From NCBI RefSeq assembly GCF_000419685.1, contig NZ_ATTM01000006.1, positions 186,001 to 250,000 of the forward strand: a stretch of 64,000 nucleotides of DNA, written 5' to 3'. Each line of letters begins with the position of its first letter. The first letter of the stretch is position 1. Both the position numbers and the translations under genes were made by a program. The notes under the pieces are model-generated. The model saw nothing but the letters and a program-made list of their open reading frames with translations, made no database searches and had not been told where the DNA came from. Below are positions 28,053 to 36,188 of the stretch, in pieces. The stretch is from Flavobacterium antarcticum DSM 19726. GTDB lineage: Bacteria > Bacteroidota > Bacteroidia > Flavobacteriales > Flavobacteriaceae.

Positions 28053-29251
28053 TGAATAAATCTGTAATCATATACTTGGTTTTATTTCTAGTCGTAAGTA
28101 TTGGAATTATCGCATTGGATTCAAACACGCCAAAACCTATCAATTGGACACCCACTTATTCCATAAATGACAAAATTCCTTTTGGATTGTACATTTTCAA
28201 CAACGAATTGCATTCACTTTTAAAACCGGATACCTTAAATACCATCAACGTTACGGCTTATGAATATTTTGATGGCTTTTATAATTATGACACTTTAGTA
28301 AACAAGTACGAAACATCGGGAACATTCATCGCCATTAATGATTTCGCTGACATAGATGAAGAATCGGTCAAAGAATTGCTTTATTTTTCAGGACATGGAA
28401 ACAGCGTTTTTTTAAGTATGAAATCGCTGCCGCAAATGTTGGTTGACAGTTTAAAATTCGATTTTAGCTCTGATTTTGAAATCAGCAACAATACAGCAGT
28501 TTGGTTTGCCAATGAAAAATTAGGTGCTGAAAAGTATAATTTAGTAGAAGGTTTAGGAAGCAACTACTTTTCAAAAATTGACACCATTAATACAACAGTG
28601 TTAGGTTATCAGGGAACGAACAAGGCTTTCGCCAATTTTATAAAAGTTCCGTACAAACAAGGAACTTTTTACTTGCATTTGCAGCCTGCCGCATTTACAA
28701 ATTTTCATTTATTGAAAAACAACCATTCGGAATATGCCGAAAAAGTGCTTTCTTATGTTCCAAAAGGAAACATTTATTGGTACACGAAAGGTTTAACGGA
28801 CGGTCATATTTCCCAAAATCCAATGCGATTTCTTTTTAGTCAACCAGCCTTAAAAGCTGCTTGGTATTTGTTTTTATTTGGGATGCTTGTTTTTATTTTT
28901 TTCAATGTAAAACGAAAACAACGTATTGTTCCAATTGTGGAGCCATTAGAAAATACAACTATTGAGTTTACAAAAACCATTGGTAATTTGTATTTTCAAG
29001 AAGGAAATCACCATACGATAATTGACAAAAAAATTATTTATTTGTTGGATAAAATCAGACGTGATTATTTATTAGACACGACGGTTTTAGATGATAAGTT
29101 TGTTCAAAAACTCCAACATAAAACAGGTAAAAACCTGGAAGACCTCAAACAATTATGCTACAAAATCAATCAGCACCGTAAAGGAAATTACGAAAGTGTG
29201 GAAAATGATTTGGTAGAAATCAATACCTTAATAGAAAAAATATTCAGTTAA
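28052..29251 (+). CDS. DUF4350 domain-containing membrane protein
   Basis: A 399-residue protein with an N-terminal membrane anchor and a periplasmic domain resembling DUF4350 (residues 25-250, with LLYFSGHGNSVFLSM). A second transmembrane helix near residues 275-295 (WYLFLFGMLVFIFF) precedes a cytoplasmic helical tail. In this operon type it is thought to form a membrane complex with DUF4129 and DUF58 proteins under MoxR. The biochemical function is unknown. Confidence 0.8.
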   Translation: MNKSVIIYLVLFLVVSIGIIALDSNTPKPINWTPTYSINDKIPFGLYIFNNELHSLLKPDTLNTINVTAYEYFDGFYNYDTLVNKYETSGTFIAINDFADIDEESVKELLYFSGHGNSVFLSMKSLPQMLVDSLKFDFSSDFEISNNTAVWFANEKLGAEKYNLVEGLGSNYFSKIDTINTTVLGYQGTNKAFANFIKVPYKQGTFYLHLQPAAFTNFHLLKNNHSEYAEKVLSYVPKGNIYWYTKGLTDGHISQNPMRFLFSQPALKAAWYLFLFGMLVFIFFNVKRKQRIVPIVEPLENTTIEFTKTIGNLYFQEGNHHTIIDKKIIYLLDKIRRDYLLDTTVLDDKFVQKLQHKTGKNLEDLKQLCYKINQHRKGNYESVENDLVEINTLIEKIFS

Positions 29252-29252
29252 T

Positions 29253-30260
29253 ATGGAAGAAATAAATCACATCAATACCGAAAACGAAAATGTAAATTTC
29301 CAATCTCGTCTTGACTTAACCGCTTTGCAACAAAGCATTGCCGCAATGAAAGCAGAGTTAAATACCGTAATTGTAGGTCAAGAGAAAATGATTGACCAAC
29401 TTCTTGTGGCGTTTTTATCCAACGGACATATATTATTAGAAGGCGTTCCTGGAGTTGCTAAAACAATTACAGCAAAACTATTGGCACAAACAATGGATAT
29501 TGGCTTCAGCCGAATTCAGTTTACACCTGATTTGATGCCATCTGATATTTTAGGAACAAGTATTTTTGACTTGAAAACTTCTGAATTTCAGTTTAAAAAA
29601 GGACCGATTTTTTCTAACCTAATTTTGATTGACGAGATCAACCGAGCTCCAGCCAAAACCCAAGCCGCTCTGTTTGAAGTAATGGAAGAACGCCAAATTA
29701 CAATGGACGGAACGACTTACATTCTTGACCGACCGTTTTTAGTAATCGCTACTCAAAACCCAATTGAGCAAGAAGGAACCTATCGCTTGCCAGAAGCTCA
29801 GTTGGACCGTTTTCTATTCAAAATTGTAATTGATTATCCGAAATTAGACGAAGAAGTGATCATTTTGCAACGCGAACATTCCTTACAAAATCACAATAAA
29901 TTACGGAATATAAAGAAAATTATCACGGCACAAATTATTGAAAACTACCAAACCTTGGTAAAGCAAATTGTGGTTGAGCAAAATTTACTAGAATACATTG
30001 CCAAAATCGTGGTCAGTACGCGTGAAAATGCCTTTTTGTATTTGGGTGCTTCGCCTCGAGCATCGATTGCTATTCTGAATGCTGCGAAAGGTTTTGCGGC
30101 TTTACGTGGTCGTGATTTTGTCACTCCAGAAGATATTAAAGAAGCGGCGATTCCAGTGTTGCAACACCGCGTTATGGTTACTCCAGAACGTGAAATGGAA
30201 GGTCTTTCAAGTGTTGAAATCATCAAGCAAATCATTGAAACGGTAGAAATTCCGAGATAA
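29253..30260 (+). CDS. MoxR family AAA+ ATPase
   Basis: A 335-residue AAA+ protein. Walker A is in LLEGVPGVAKT, Walker B is LILIDEINRAPAK, sensor 1 is in VIATQNPIEQEGTY, the arginine finger region is LPEAQLDRFLF, and the C-terminal lid contains GASPRASIAIL. MoxR ATPases act as chaperones that mature metal-containing or membrane complexes, often with DUF58 or von Willebrand partners. It lies between DUF4350 and DUF58 genes. Confidence 0.93.
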   Translation: MEEINHINTENENVNFQSRLDLTALQQSIAAMKAELNTVIVGQEKMIDQLLVAFLSNGHILLEGVPGVAKTITAKLLAQTMDIGFSRIQFTPDLMPSDILGTSIFDLKTSEFQFKKGPIFSNLILIDEINRAPAKTQAALFEVMEERQITMDGTTYILDRPFLVIATQNPIEQEGTYRLPEAQLDRFLFKIVIDYPKLDEEVIILQREHSLQNHNKLRNIKKIITAQIIENYQTLVKQIVVEQNLLEYIAKIVVSTRENAFLYLGASPRASIAILNAAKGFAALRGRDFVTPEDIKEAAIPVLQHRVMVTPEREMEGLSSVEIIKQIIETVEIPR

Positions 30261-30286
30261 ATTATCCATCATTTAGCGTTGAAAAT

Positions 30287-31618
30287 TTGAATTTTTTAAA
30301 AAAACTATACCTCAATAATTTATTCTTCTATTTGCTTTTGGGCAACATAGTCCTTTTTGTTGTTGCGTTCTTTTTTCCGAGAATGTACAAAATATCTTGG
30401 ATTGTGTTTTTAATCATAATCTCTTTTTTACTGATCGACGTATTGATTTTGTTTTTTGCAAAAAAAGGTGTTGAAGGAACAAGAGTAATGGCAGAAAAAT
30501 TGTCGAATGGTGATGAAAATGCAATAAACATAAGTATTAAAAATTATTATACTTTTCCGGTTTTTGCAAAGATTATCGACGAAATTCCCTTTCAATTTCA
30601 AGTTCGAAATTTTGAAATAAAGCGCAAAATTAAAGCTTCGTCGCAAGATGAAATCAGTTATTACCTTCGTCCGACGGAACGTGGTGAATATGAGTTTGGA
30701 AATTTAAACGTATATATTAGTTCACCTTTATTATTAGTTTCAAGACGGTTTTCGTTTGACAATAATCAGATGGTTCCGGTTTATCCGTCGTATATCCAAC
30801 TGCGGAAGTATGATTTAATGGCCTTTTCTAATTCGCTTTTTCAATATGGTTTCAAGAAAATCCGACGAATTGGTCATACGATGGAATTTGAACAAATCAA
30901 GGAATACATTCCCGGCGACGACATCAGAACTTTAAATTGGAAAGCCACGGCGAAGAAAAATTCATTAATGGTGAATCAATTTCAAGACGAAAAATCGCAG
31001 TCGGTTTATATGGTCATTGACAAAGGCCGTTTGATGAAAATGCCATTCAACAAATTGAGTTTATTGGACTATGCCATTAATGCAACATTGGTTTTATCAA
31101 ATGTAATTTTGAAGAAACACGACAAAGCGGGAATGTTTGCTTTCTCTAAAAAAGTCGAAAATCGTGTAGTTGCTGAAAAGCGTTCGTCACAAATGCAATT
31201 GATTTTAGAAAATTTATACAACATCAAGACCGATTTCTTCGAAAGTGATTTTTCTAGATTATATGTTGATATTAAAAAGAATCTGAATCAGCGAAGTTTG
31301 GTGGTTTTATATACGAATTTTGATACAGTTGATGGATTACACCGTCAATTGCCTTATTTGAAAGGAATTGCTAAAAACCATTTATTAGTCGTTGTGTTTT
31401 TCAACAACACCGAATTACAAGATTTGATTCAAAAGAAAGCCGAGAATATTCATGAGATTTACGACAAAGTTATTGCTGAAAAGTTTGCTTTTGAAAAGCG
31501 ATTGATTGTTAGTGAATTGAAGAAATACGGCATTTACTCCGTTTTGACCGACCCAGAAAATTTAACTTTGGATACGATTAATAAGTATTTGGAGATTAAG
31601 GCGAGAGGAATTCTTTAG
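30287..31618 (+). CDS. DUF58 domain-containing protein
   Basis: A 443-residue protein with two N-terminal membrane helices (residues 13-55), a beta-rich region, and the DUF58 block with YIPGDDIRTLNWKATAK. A von Willebrand A-like C-terminal half contains VVLYTNFD. It starts at TTG 26 bases after the MoxR stop. DUF58 proteins are the usual partners of MoxR ATPases. It is the last gene of the operon. Confidence 0.88.
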   Translation: MNFLKKLYLNNLFFYLLLGNIVLFVVAFFFPRMYKISWIVFLIIISFLLIDVLILFFAKKGVEGTRVMAEKLSNGDENAINISIKNYYTFPVFAKIIDEIPFQFQVRNFEIKRKIKASSQDEISYYLRPTERGEYEFGNLNVYISSPLLLVSRRFSFDNNQMVPVYPSYIQLRKYDLMAFSNSLFQYGFKKIRRIGHTMEFEQIKEYIPGDDIRTLNWKATAKKNSLMVNQFQDEKSQSVYMVIDKGRLMKMPFNKLSLLDYAINATLVLSNVILKKHDKAGMFAFSKKVENRVVAEKRSSQMQLILENLYNIKTDFFESDFSRLYVDIKKNLNQRSLVVLYTNFDTVDGLHRQLPYLKGIAKNHLLVVVFFNNTELQDLIQKKAENIHEIYDKVIAEKFAFEKRLIVSELKKYGIYSVLTDPENLTLDTINKYLEIKARGIL

Positions 31619-31640
31619 ATTTGTGAAATAATTCCCCCTG

Positions 31641-31716
31641 TTTTGTCATCCTGAACTCGTTTCAGGATCTCATCCACACTTATTTTAGATGCTGAACTAA
31701 ATTCAGCATGACAAAG
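31641..31716. repeat. Nested palindromic repeat element
   Basis: About 76 bases between the DUF58 and trmH genes. The outer arms TTTTGTCATCCTGAA and the complement of TTCAGCATGACAAAG match except at two positions. Inside are two perfect 8-bp hairpins, ATCCTGAA/TTCAGGAT (31648-31668) and ATGCTGAA/TTCAGCAT (31689-31709). I recall many interspersed copies of similar sequences in Bacteroidetes genomes. It may act as a transcriptional barrier between the two genes. No gene is encoded. Confidence 0.8.
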
Positions 31717-31745
31717 CAACCTATTAGTAAACATATAATTCCACA

Positions 31746-32534
31746 ATGAAACAAATAACTTCCTCTCAAAACCCCTACATAAAATCACTCGTTCAACTGC
31801 AAGACAAAGCCAAAATGCGTAAGCAAACCGGTACGTTTATCATTGAAGGAAAACGCGAAATTGAACTTGCGTTAAAAGGCGGTTATGAATTGGAAACCAT
31901 TTTATTTGTCGCAGATTTAATTTCAGAAAAAGAACTTTCTGCGTTGAAAATTGCTTCGGCTGAAAAGATTGAAATCAGTAAAGAAGTTTATCAAAAACTA
32001 GCTTACAGAGATACGACCGAAGGCATTTTGGCTATAGCCAAAACAAAATCATTATCTTTGAAAGACTTGAAATTATCTGAAAATCCGCTGATTTTAATTG
32101 GCGAAAGCCTTGAGAAACCAGGAAATGTTGGAGCGATTTTAAGAACCGCAGATGCTGCAAATGTGGACGCGGTTATTATTGCAAATCCAAAAAGTGATTT
32201 GTACAATCCGAATGTGGTTCGTTCGAGCGTGGGTTGTTTGTTCACCAATCAGATCGCGACAGGTTCAACAGAAGAAGTAATTGCTTTTTTGAAAGAAAAT
32301 AAGATTAACTTTTACAGTGCGACGTTGCAAAACTCGACTTCTTATCATACCCAAGATTATACGAAACCAACGGCACTTGTTGTTGGGACAGAAGCGACAG
32401 GATTGACCCAACCATGGCGAGACGGAGCAACTCAAAACATCATTATTCCAATGCAAGGCGAAATTGACTCGATGAACGTTTCGGTTGCCGCTGCAATTTT
32501 ACTTTTTGAAGCCAAAAGACAAAGGGGGTTTTAG
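31746..32534 (+). CDS. TrmH/SpoU family RNA 2'-O-methyltransferase
   Basis: A 262-residue SPOUT methyltransferase. The N-terminal substrate-binding domain has SSQNPYIKSLVQLQDKAK. The catalytic domain has GESLEKPGNVGAILRTADAA, NPNVVRSSVG, VVGTEATGL and IPMQGEIDSMNVSVAAAI, which form the AdoMet-binding knot. It methylates ribose in rRNA or tRNA, but the exact target is not readable. The last 47 coding bases before the stop region are repeated 1019 bp downstream, around the next gene. Confidence 0.93.
   Translation: MKQITSSQNPYIKSLVQLQDKAKMRKQTGTFIIEGKREIELALKGGYELETILFVADLISEKELSALKIASAEKIEISKEVYQKLAYRDTTEGILAIAKTKSLSLKDLKLSENPLILIGESLEKPGNVGAILRTADAANVDAVIIANPKSDLYNPNVVRSSVGCLFTNQIATGSTEEVIAFLKENKINFYSATLQNSTSYHTQDYTKPTALVVGTEATGLTQPWRDGATQNIIIPMQGEIDSMNVSVAAAILLFEAKRQRGF
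32481..32527 (+). repeat. Direct repeat, copy 1: 3' end of trmH
   Basis: A 47-base segment identical to 33500-33546. This copy is the functional 3' end of the TrmH gene. It encodes SVAAAILLFEAKRQRG and is followed by a different codon choice for the last residues. Confidence 0.95.
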
Positions 32535-32626
32535 GGATGTAATAATTACTTCATTTCTATTATACTACCACAGCTCTTACAGCGATAATTGTTTATATTG
32601 CGTAGATAAATCATACGCTACAAATA

Positions 32627-33484
32627 ATGTTCAGACCAATCTATATCCCGCTCAAAATATTAATAATTGGGTTATTATTATCATCTATTTATTCATGTAA
32701 TTCGAAAAAAGCAACAATAGAAACTGAATCAAAATTCATTGTTGACTCAATTTACAGTAAGGCTTTAGGTGAATATCGCAAACACAATGTTTATCTCCCC
32801 AAAGGATTTAGTACTACTAAAAAATATCCTATTATATATGCCACGGACGGAGGCACAAGCTTAACCGACAAAAAAGCACTATTAGACTCATTAATAACTC
32901 AAAAAATAATCAAACCGCTCATTTTTATTGCAAGCTTTTCAAATCCTAAAATTGCCGATAGCACAAGCACAACCTATGGAAATGGAAAGAAGGCATATTT
33001 AGACTATCGCAATTTTGAATATGTGGACAGAAAACCCGAAAGAGTTGAGGATTCTCTATTGGTTCATTTATTTAACAATCATAAATCTTACTTTACAGGA
33101 GAGTTGATTCCGCAAATGGAAATCAAATACCATCAAAAACTTACAAGGGAAAATCGCTATTTTTATGGTGTTTCAAATGGTGCCGGTTTTGGAGCTAGTA
33201 TGCTGAATGCAAATCCTGACCTAATAGGAACGTACTTGTGCTTTTCTACCTTTGGCGGCGATATTCAGACGAATACTTGGAAAGAGGAAATTAAGTATCC
33301 CAAGTTGTACTTGTATTATGGTACCGAGGAATTCTTTTTGAAGGATGATGCTGATTATTTACAAGCGAAATACACCCAACTTAACTTACCCATTGAAGTA
33401 AAAGTATATGAAGGTGGACACGGTGATAAGTTTTGGAGTAAAGAATTTATTTCGGTACTAACAAAGGAGTTTAAACCTTACTAA
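32627..33484 (+). CDS. Esterase-like lipoprotein (putative esterase D family)
   Basis: A 285-residue protein with a lipoprotein signal (lipidated cysteine near residue 24 in LSSIYSC). A putative-esterase fold follows: YRKHNVYLPKGF, YPIIYATDGG, the nucleophile elbow in YGVSNGAGFG, and a histidine in EGGHGDKFW. It resembles ferri-enterobactin-esterase/S-formylglutathione-hydrolase-like enzymes. The whole gene lies between two copies of the trmH 3' end, and its coding sequence looks more A+T-rich than its neighbours. This suggests acquisition by transfer. Substrate unknown. Confidence 0.8.
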   Translation: MFRPIYIPLKILIIGLLLSSIYSCNSKKATIETESKFIVDSIYSKALGEYRKHNVYLPKGFSTTKKYPIIYATDGGTSLTDKKALLDSLITQKIIKPLIFIASFSNPKIADSTSTTYGNGKKAYLDYRNFEYVDRKPERVEDSLLVHLFNNHKSYFTGELIPQMEIKYHQKLTRENRYFYGVSNGAGFGASMLNANPDLIGTYLCFSTFGGDIQTNTWKEEIKYPKLYLYYGTEEFFLKDDADYLQAKYTQLNLPIEVKVYEGGHGDKFWSKEFISVLTKEFKPY

Positions 33485-33499
33485 TTTATCGTAAATATA

Positions 33500-33546
33500 T
33501 CGGTTGCCGCTGCAATTTTACTTTTTGAAGCCAAAAGACAAAGGGG
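33500..33546 (+). repeat. Direct repeat, copy 2: orphan copy of the trmH 3' end
   Basis: A 47-base identical copy of 32481-32527. It ends with its own in-frame TTC TAA, so it too would encode the last residues of TrmH, but there is no start in this frame. It abuts the hemN control region. It marks the right edge of the inserted esterase segment. Confidence 0.95.
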
Positions 33547-33554
33547 TTTCTAAA

Positions 33555-33599
33555 TATGACAAATGTCATTTGTCAATAAAGGATATACTTGTATTTTTG
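33555..33599 (+). promoter_or_regulatory. hemN promoter with Fnr-like dyad
   Basis: The perfect palindrome TGACAAATGTCATTTGTCA (33557-33575) contains the dyad TGAC-N4-GTCA centred at 33562.5. A TTTG (-33, 33569-33572), a 19-base spacer and a -7 element TATTTTTG (33592-33599) follow. The dyad centre is 36.5 bases from the last base of the -7 element, the same as at ccoS and ccoI. This implies activation of hemN by the Crp/Fnr protein encoded at 47.2 kb. Confidence 0.65.
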
Positions 33600-33618
33600 A
33601 GGACTTAAAACCAAGTCT

Positions 33619-34983
33619 ATGAAAACCTCATTGATTCAAAAATATAACGTTCCTGGTCCAAGATATACGAGTTATCCAACGGTTCCGTATTGGGAAGAAG
33701 ATACTTTTTCGCACGAATTGTGGCTTGAAAGTGTCCGAAAATCATTCATTCAAAGTAATTCTGCCGAAGGAGTTAGTTTATACATTCACTTGCCATTTTG
33801 TGAAAGCTTGTGTACTTTTTGTGGTTGTTTCAAACGAATTACAAAAAATCACACGGTTGAAGATCCGTACATTAAAGCGGTTCTGAAAGAATGGCGTTTG
33901 TATTCGGAGCTTTTCGATGAGAAACCTGTCATTAAGGAAATTCATTTAGGTGGAGGAACTCCTACGTTTTTTTCAAGCAATAATTTGCAAGATTTAATCA
34001 ATGGTATTTTTGGCTTTGCCACGAAACATGCTGAATGCGAAATGAGTTTTGAAGGACACCCAAATAATACCACACGCGACCATTTGCAAAGTTTGTATGA
34101 TTTAGGATTTCGACGCGTAAGTTTTGGCGTTCAATCGTATTCGGAAACAGTACAGAAAGCGATCAACAGAATTCAGCCCTTTGAAAACGTCGCTAAAGTG
34201 ACTTATTTGGCACGAGAAATTGGTTATACTTCCATCAGTCATGATTTAATTTACGGATTGCCTTTTCAAACTTTAGAAGACATTTACGACACGATTGAGA
34301 AAACAAAATCACTATTTCCGGATCGTTTAGCTTTTTACAGTTATGCTCATGTGCCTTGGATTAAAGGAAATGGACAGCGTGGTTTTAAAGATGAAGATGT
34401 ACCAAAAGACGAAGCAAAACGTGAAATGTATGAAGAAGGAAAACGAAAATTGGACGAAAGTGGCTATCTTGAAATTGGGATGGATCATTTTGCAGTACCG
34501 CAGGATGCTATGACGATCGCCTTCCAAGAAGGAAATTTACACCGAAACTTTATGGGTTACAGCGCTTCAAAAACGCAGCTGATGATTGGTTTAGGCGTTT
34601 CTGCGATAAGCGATAGTTGGTTTGGTTTTGGTCAAAACTCTAAAAGCTTTGACGATTATTACCAAATGTTAGAATGGGATAAGATTCCCGTAAACAAAGG
34701 TCATATTTTGACTGAAGAGGATTTAAAAGTCCGGAAACATATTTTGAATATCATGTGTAAGTTTCACACCACGTGGAGTACAGATGACACTTATTTTGAT
34801 GGAATTCCAACAGTTTTACCGCAGCTAAAAGAATTTGAACAAGACGGATTGCTTGAGTTTATCATTGATGGTATTCAAGTTACTGAAAAAGGAAAAGCGT
34901 TTGTGCGAAACATTTGTATGGCTTTTGACATGCAATTGCAGAGAAAAGCACCTGAACGACAATTGTTTTCGCTTACTATATAA
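33619..34983 (+). CDS. hemN: Oxygen-independent coproporphyrinogen III oxidase
   Basis: A 454-residue radical-SAM enzyme. The N-terminus has YNVPGPRYTSYPTVPYW, the HemN signature. The cluster motif lies in LPFCESLCTFCGC (CxxxCxxC plus an extra cysteine). HLGGGTPTFF and YSYAHVPWIKGNGQR follow. It decarboxylates coproporphyrinogen III for haem synthesis without oxygen. HemN proper, rather than the HemW haem chaperone, is supported by the extra cysteine and the length. An upstream Fnr-like site links it to the cbb3 genes, which need haem under low oxygen. Confidence 0.93.
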   Translation: MKTSLIQKYNVPGPRYTSYPTVPYWEEDTFSHELWLESVRKSFIQSNSAEGVSLYIHLPFCESLCTFCGCFKRITKNHTVEDPYIKAVLKEWRLYSELFDEKPVIKEIHLGGGTPTFFSSNNLQDLINGIFGFATKHAECEMSFEGHPNNTTRDHLQSLYDLGFRRVSFGVQSYSETVQKAINRIQPFENVAKVTYLAREIGYTSISHDLIYGLPFQTLEDIYDTIEKTKSLFPDRLAFYSYAHVPWIKGNGQRGFKDEDVPKDEAKREMYEEGKRKLDESGYLEIGMDHFAVPQDAMTIAFQEGNLHRNFMGYSASKTQLMIGLGVSAISDSWFGFGQNSKSFDDYYQMLEWDKIPVNKGHILTEEDLKVRKHILNIMCKFHTTWSTDDTYFDGIPTVLPQLKEFEQDGLLEFIIDGIQVTEKGKAFVRNICMAFDMQLQRKAPERQLFSLTI

Positions 34984-34988
34984 AAGTA

Positions 34989-35023
34989 AAAAAGTCTGAA
35001 TTTCTCAATTCAGACTTTTTTTT
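34989..35023 (+). terminator. Intrinsic terminator of hemN
   Basis: The inverted repeat AAGTCTGAATT...AATTCAGACTT is followed by a run of T and lies a few bases after the hemN stop. It is A/T-flanked on both sides and may also serve the convergent gene. Confidence 0.88.
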
Positions 35024-35035
35024 CTAAATAAGACA

Positions 35036-36028
35036 TTACTCCAATTCCTTCTTAATCAAGTCTTCTAACTGATTTATTGGTAATAATAATTTATAGTCGG
35101 CTACACCTATAGGTTTACCTACGTCTTGTAATGCAATTTCTACATCTAAATGATTTTTATCCGCACAAAGAATGATTCCAATAGGATGATTCTCACCTTC
35201 TTTCCGCTCAAATTTTTCTAATAAGGTTAAGTAAAAATTCATTTTGCCAACGTATTCTGGTTTAAATTCGCCAATTTTTAATTCTATTGCTATCAGCGAC
35301 TTCAAATCACGATGAAAAAATAGCATGTCTACATAATATTCTTTTTCATTATATTCCAAACGATATTGATTGCCAATAAACGAAAATCCCTTGCCTAATT
35401 CCAAAATAAAATGTTTGATTTTTTCGACCAAACGTTTTTCTAACTCTCGTTCTTTAATGGATTGCGTTACGCCCAAAAAACCCAAATTATAACTACTTTT
35501 TAGTACCTCGTTGGCATAGCTAGAAATATTTTCTGGCAATGTTGTAGTGAAATTATTGCTTTTTTGAATAGCGATCTCTTGTGAATACGCATTTGCTTTT
35601 ATGTAATTAAGTAAAATATCTCTAGTCCAAGCCAGTTCCACAGTTTTAGTTGCATAGAATAAAGCCTCTTCATCTGAATTTGTTTTACTCATAATCAACA
35701 ATATATGACGCCAAGGCAAAACTGCGACGCAGCGTCGCAGTTTTTCATTTGAATCCTTATATCTTTCAAAGAATTTCTTCATATCCCACAAATTACGTGG
35801 CGAAAGTCCCATATCGGGGAACTGCATTTTTAAATCGGAAGATAGTTTCAAAATAATACTGTTACCATACGAAGCTGCTTGTACTTTCTGGGACAGTAAC
35901 TGTCCCAAATTCCAATAGACCGAAATTGTCCCTTGATTTATCTTTATAGCAATTTGCTGTCTTGCCGTTTGTATCTCGCTAATACAACTGCTCAATATTT
36001 CATCGTAAACTATAATTTTATCTTCCAT
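35036..36028 (-). CDS. YhcG-type PDDEXK nuclease domain protein (DUF1016)
   Basis: A 330-residue protein. Residues 10-150 are the helical DUF1016 N-domain (VYWNLGQLLSQ, FPDMGLSPRNLWDMKKF, VLPWRHILLIM). Residues 185-330 form a PDDEXK nuclease domain with D234 (YYVDMLFF) and E249-x-K251 (IAIELKIG). YhcG proteins are widespread in defence and mobile contexts, but no partner system adjoins this one. Two perfect palindromes (27 and 19 bp) are embedded in its coding sequence at residues 95-104 and 41-47. The gene converges on hemN. Confidence 0.85.
   Translation of the reverse strand: MEDKIIVYDEILSSCISEIQTARQQIAIKINQGTISVYWNLGQLLSQKVQAASYGNSIILKLSSDLKMQFPDMGLSPRNLWDMKKFFERYKDSNEKLRRCVAVLPWRHILLIMSKTNSDEEALFYATKTVELAWTRDILLNYIKANAYSQEIAIQKSNNFTTTLPENISSYANEVLKSSYNLGFLGVTQSIKERELEKRLVEKIKHFILELGKGFSFIGNQYRLEYNEKEYYVDMLFFHRDLKSLIAIELKIGEFKPEYVGKMNFYLTLLEKFERKEGENHPIGIILCADKNHLDVEIALQDVGKPIGVADYKLLLPINQLEDLIKKELE
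35718..35744. repeat. 27-bp perfect palindrome inside the YhcG-type gene
   Basis: AAAACTGCGACGC-A-GCGTCGCAGTTTT has 13-bp arms around one base. It is notably G+C-rich for this locus. It encodes residues KLRRCVAV just before the conserved LPWRH motif. Confidence 0.9.
35889..35907. repeat. 19-bp perfect palindrome inside the YhcG-type gene
   Basis: TGGGACAGT-A-ACTGTCCCA has 9-bp arms around one base. It encodes LGQLLSQ, right after the conserved YWN of the DUF1016 domain. Confidence 0.9.
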
Positions 36029-36188
36029 AATTTTCTTTCGTAATTAGTAAATTCAAGATAAAGCAATCCAAATCTTAACTCCATTTTCTATTCTTTGTTA
36101 CAAATATCTGTAACGTTGTTCTTGGATTAAATCAAGCTACTTTCTACATTAACAATATCAGTTTTCTCTTTTTATGAGAAGATGGATC

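Noticed and set aside
32481..33546. Composite transposon reading of the 47-bp repeats
   Set aside because: The repeats are coding sequence of trmH, lack terminal inverted repeats, and no transposase is present. An integration or recombination event fits better.
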